Shown here in pieces: positions 51,498-53,283 of a stretch of 53,283 bases of DNA. This DNA comes from Firmicutes bacterium UBA4795 (GTDB lineage: Bacteria; Bacillota; Desulfotomaculia; Desulfotomaculales; Nap2-2B): assembly GCA_002402825.1 (NCBI GenBank), contig DHGP01000001.1, positions 1 to 53,283 on the forward strand. Reading direction: 5' to 3'. The stretch's first letter is position 1, and every line of letters begins with the position of its first letter. The notes below the pieces were generated by a model. The model saw nothing but the letters and a program-made list of their open reading frames with translations, made no database searches and had not been told where the DNA came from. Both the position numbers and the translations under genes were made by a program.

Positions 51498-51842
51498 ATG
51501 CGCTTTGGAGAAGTTTTAAAAACTAAAGCCAATGAGGGCAAAGAAAAACATGTGCCCGTCATAGAGATTCAAAGGTGTGCTGAATGCGGCGAAGATGTTG
51601 TTGTAACCATAGTGGGTAAAGAAACCCCTCACCCTAATACCACTGAGCATCACATTAAATGGATTCAGCTTTACGGGTTAAAGAAAGATAACCAACTCCT
51701 TCATTTGGGTACTTTTGGCTTGGGACCGGTTTATACTGCACCGGAAGTTACTGCCCATTTGAAAACAGCCGAACTAAAAACAATTTTTGCCCTTGCTTAT
51801 TGTAATATTCACGGCGTTTGGGAAAATAGCCTGGAAATATAA
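51498..51842 (+). CDS. sor: superoxide reductase (class II, desulfoferrodoxin/neelaredoxin type)
   Basis: 114 residues. Iron ligands in EKHVPVIEI (His), ETPHPNTTEHHIKWI (His-rich) and YCNIHGVWE (Cys and His). No N-terminal rubredoxin-like site, thus the one-iron form. RCAECGEDV adds an unusual CxxC pair near residues 26-30. Reduces superoxide to peroxide, which rubrerythrin then removes. RBS AAAGGAGGC. Confidence 0.88.
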   Translation: MRFGEVLKTKANEGKEKHVPVIEIQRCAECGEDVVVTIVGKETPHPNTTEHHIKWIQLYGLKKDNQLLHLGTFGLGPVYTAPEVTAHLKTAELKTIFALAYCNIHGVWENSLEI

Positions 51843-51957
51843 AATTTAGTTAAGTAACCTGATTAAACACGAAACTTAAAATTAGTAAAAAGGTAGCGCG
51901 CCTTCTTTATGCTGACCTAGGTTTTAAAAGGTAATTATGCCTCAATAGGAGTTAATT

Positions 51958-52819
51958 ATGAATAAACCAGAAGTTTTACGCCAGGAAATCATCTCTTTTG
52001 CCCGGGAGCAAGGGACAGACTTAATTGGTTTTGCCCGGGTGGAAAAATGGGCCGAAACGGCCGAGGTGCCGCAGGAGTTTTGGCCCCAGGAACTTTGGCC
52101 GCTGGCCAAAACGGTAATTGCTCTGGGTATGGCTATGCCCCTGCCCATTGTGGAAACAACTCCTTCGGCTATCCACATGGAACTGTACAACACTTGCAAC
52201 CGGGAGCTGAACAGCCTGGCCTACCGTTTAACCTTATGGCTGAACCGGCAGGGCCAGCCTTCTATTTTCTTTCCCCGGGACTGTTACGGAAGCATAAAAA
52301 TTTTGCTGGAAAAACCTTTTGCTGCTTTTGGCCATGTACCGGCCGCAAAATATGCCGGCCTGGGCACCCTTGGTTTAAGTCATCTTCTTTTAACCCCGGC
52401 CTTTGGCCCCCGGGTCAGATTTGTTTCGGTTTTTACGGCGGCCGTTTTAGAAAACAGCCCTCCTCAGGTAAAAGAACTCTGTATTAAATGCCAGGCCTGC
52501 ATTAAATGCTGCCCTCCCAATGCTCTTAAAGCCTCTCCCTCCTGGTGGGGGGCTAGCCGTTTACGACAAAATTGCCTGCGCCCAAAGAGCGTATGAACTT
52601 ACCCGGCGGCGCTGCTACCCTTGCGGGGTTTGTAGCAAAGTGTGTCCTATCGGGGACAACCGTAAGCTTTTTCAAGCCACAAAAAATACAAAAAAATACC
52701 TGCAAGAAAAAGAAATACTGACCAAAGAACCAGACCATCCCGATTACCGTTCCTGGGAAAATTTCCGCCGCTACGGCAAAGGAATCACCAGCGGGAGCTT
52801 CGTATGTATACCGCCTTGA
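51958..52819 (+). pseudogene. QueG-like 4Fe-4S reductase-family protein, frameshifted
   Basis: N-terminal EIISFAREQGTDLIGFARVE, middle PRDCYGSIKILLEKPFAAFG then HVPAAKYAGLGTLGLSHLLL, and the first 4Fe-4S motif CIKCQACIKCCPPNA. In a run of six G (about 52546-52551) the frame shifts; the other frame supplies VYDKIACAQRAYELTRRR and CYPCGVCSKVCPIGD, the second cluster. It then fuses with a catalase end. Family often called epoxyqueuosine reductase; the true role is unknown, and queH is present. Confidence 0.75.
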
Positions 52820-53039
52820 GGGAGAAGTAACTCGCCGAAAGATTGACCTGACCAACGATTTTGAACAGGCCGGCGAAAAGTACCGTTCCCTTAACAAGGT
52901 AGACCAGGAGCATTTGGTAGACAACCTCGTTGCGGATCTCACGCCTATTGACAAACAAATTCAACGGCGGGTAATTGAGAACCTGACTAGGGCCGATATT
53001 GATTTAGGCAAACTTCTGGCAGAAGGCTTAAAACTTTAA
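52790..53039 (+). pseudogene. catalase C-terminal remnant
   Basis: In another frame from about 52790 it reads SYVYRLEGEVTRRKIDLTND then FEQAGEKYRSLNKVDQEHLV and ADLTPIDKQIQRRVIENLTR, ending at TAA 53037-53039. This is the C-terminal domain of a clade-3-like clostridial catalase. The haem-binding part (about 350 residues) is absent: a deletion joined the QueG-like gene to the catalase tail. Confidence 0.7.
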
Positions 53040-53148
53040 CGTATAAAGGTTATATTCAGTATTTAAATCCCGCGGCAAAAAAAGCCGCCAAAGTTTAGCT
53101 AAAGACTTGCTTTGCTTCTTTAAAGTAAGCGCAGGGAGGAAAAACTTT

Positions 53149-53205
53149 GTGAAAACTGTATTAGATTATATTATGGAACAGCTTGCCACAAGGACTGATA
53201 ACTAA
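53149..53205 (+). CDS. possible 18-residue leader peptide
   Basis: GTG 53149, preceded by GCAGGGAGGAAAAA, opens KTVLDYIMEQLATRTDN. Its stop overlaps the next ATG (TAATG), suggesting translational coupling. It is short, so a chance frame is possible; the good ribosome binding site speaks for it. Confidence 0.4.
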   Translation: MKTVLDYIMEQLATRTDN

Positions 53206-53283
53206 TGAAGCGTTTAAGCTGGGAAGTTCTTTTAGGTTTATTTTTAATTACGCTGTCCACCTTCCTTTACTTTATTCATTACC
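53205..53283 (+). CDS. small membrane protein, N-terminal part, runs off window edge
   Basis: ATG 53205 opens KRLSWEVLLGLFLITLSTFL then YFIHY, a hydrophobic first segment after a basic start. The rest is outside the window. It resembles the beginning of a family of small integral membrane proteins, but no name is given on 26 residues. Confidence 0.55.
   Translation, partial: MKRLSWEVLLGLFLITLSTFLYFIHY

Overview
The window looks like part of the chromosome of a Gram-positive, anaerobic, endospore-forming member of the Clostridia (Firmicutes). Support comes from CotF-type spore coat genes, SpoIID/LytB-domain proteins, strong AGGAGG-type ribosome binding sites with many GTG and TTG starts, consensus TTGACA/TATAAT promoters, a c-di-AMP riboswitch, rubrerythrin, superoxide reductase and a two-gene SufCB system. 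The genus is not claimed.

Layout. (1) 1-5050: two IS256-type elements around a degraded two-gene locus, a SpoIID/LytB-domain protein followed by an Asp-box propeller lipoprotein. (2) 5055-6550: a membrane protein and unassigned DNA. (3) About 6550-26480: a region that reads as more G+C-rich, concerned with arsenic/metal resistance and redox or efflux. It holds ArsR, an ArsP-type permease, a DGC protein, ACR3, a carboxymuconolactone-decarboxylase-like protein, a second ACR3/BASS-type permease, a CDF exporter, Fe-S proteins, a thioredoxin-like lipoprotein with CcdA, a rhodanese lipoprotein with a MauE-like protein, PadR with two half-size permeases, TetR-MFP-RND-PG0541, a second TetR and a UbiA-like prenyltransferase. 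Gene fragments joined end to end lie between the intact genes (cysteine desulfurase tail, chromate transporter mini-remnant, permease tail, response-regulator start joined to a cupin end, PIN fragment, Fe-S domain fragment), which suggests repeated deletion. (4) 26789-42400: housekeeping genes (rluB, lysine 2,3-aminomutase, hemL, cutA, queH, malic enzyme) mixed with HEPN-MNT and AbiE toxin-antitoxin modules, restriction-modification debris, ISLre2 and IS1182 debris, and an intact second copy of the SpoIID/propeller locus. (5) 42589-47422: a minus-strand cluster gltX - AtuA-like - DUF4387 - radical SAM - two spore coat genes. (6) 47880-53283: stress and Fe-S genes (Hsp20, rubrerythrin, SufC, SufB, glutaredoxin-like, superoxide reductase), a frameshifted QueG-like gene, a catalase tail and the start of a membrane protein gene.

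The most interesting signals are: a c-di-AMP (ydaO/yuaA) riboswitch behind a perfect promoter, reading toward a lysine 2,3-aminomutase gene, which suggests osmotic control of beta-lysine synthesis; the duplicated SpoIID/propeller pair, of unknown function, with the same gene order and a roughly 60-base gap in both copies; the graveyard of deletion-joined gene ends in the resistance region; a perfect 34-base palindrome in the damaged 5' part of the DGC gene; a toxin-first AbiE module with a palindromic promoter; and short palindromic repeats, one of which sits inside a transposase pseudogene.

Frameshifts and starts were worked out by eye. Family names rest on recognised motifs and were not checked by database search.
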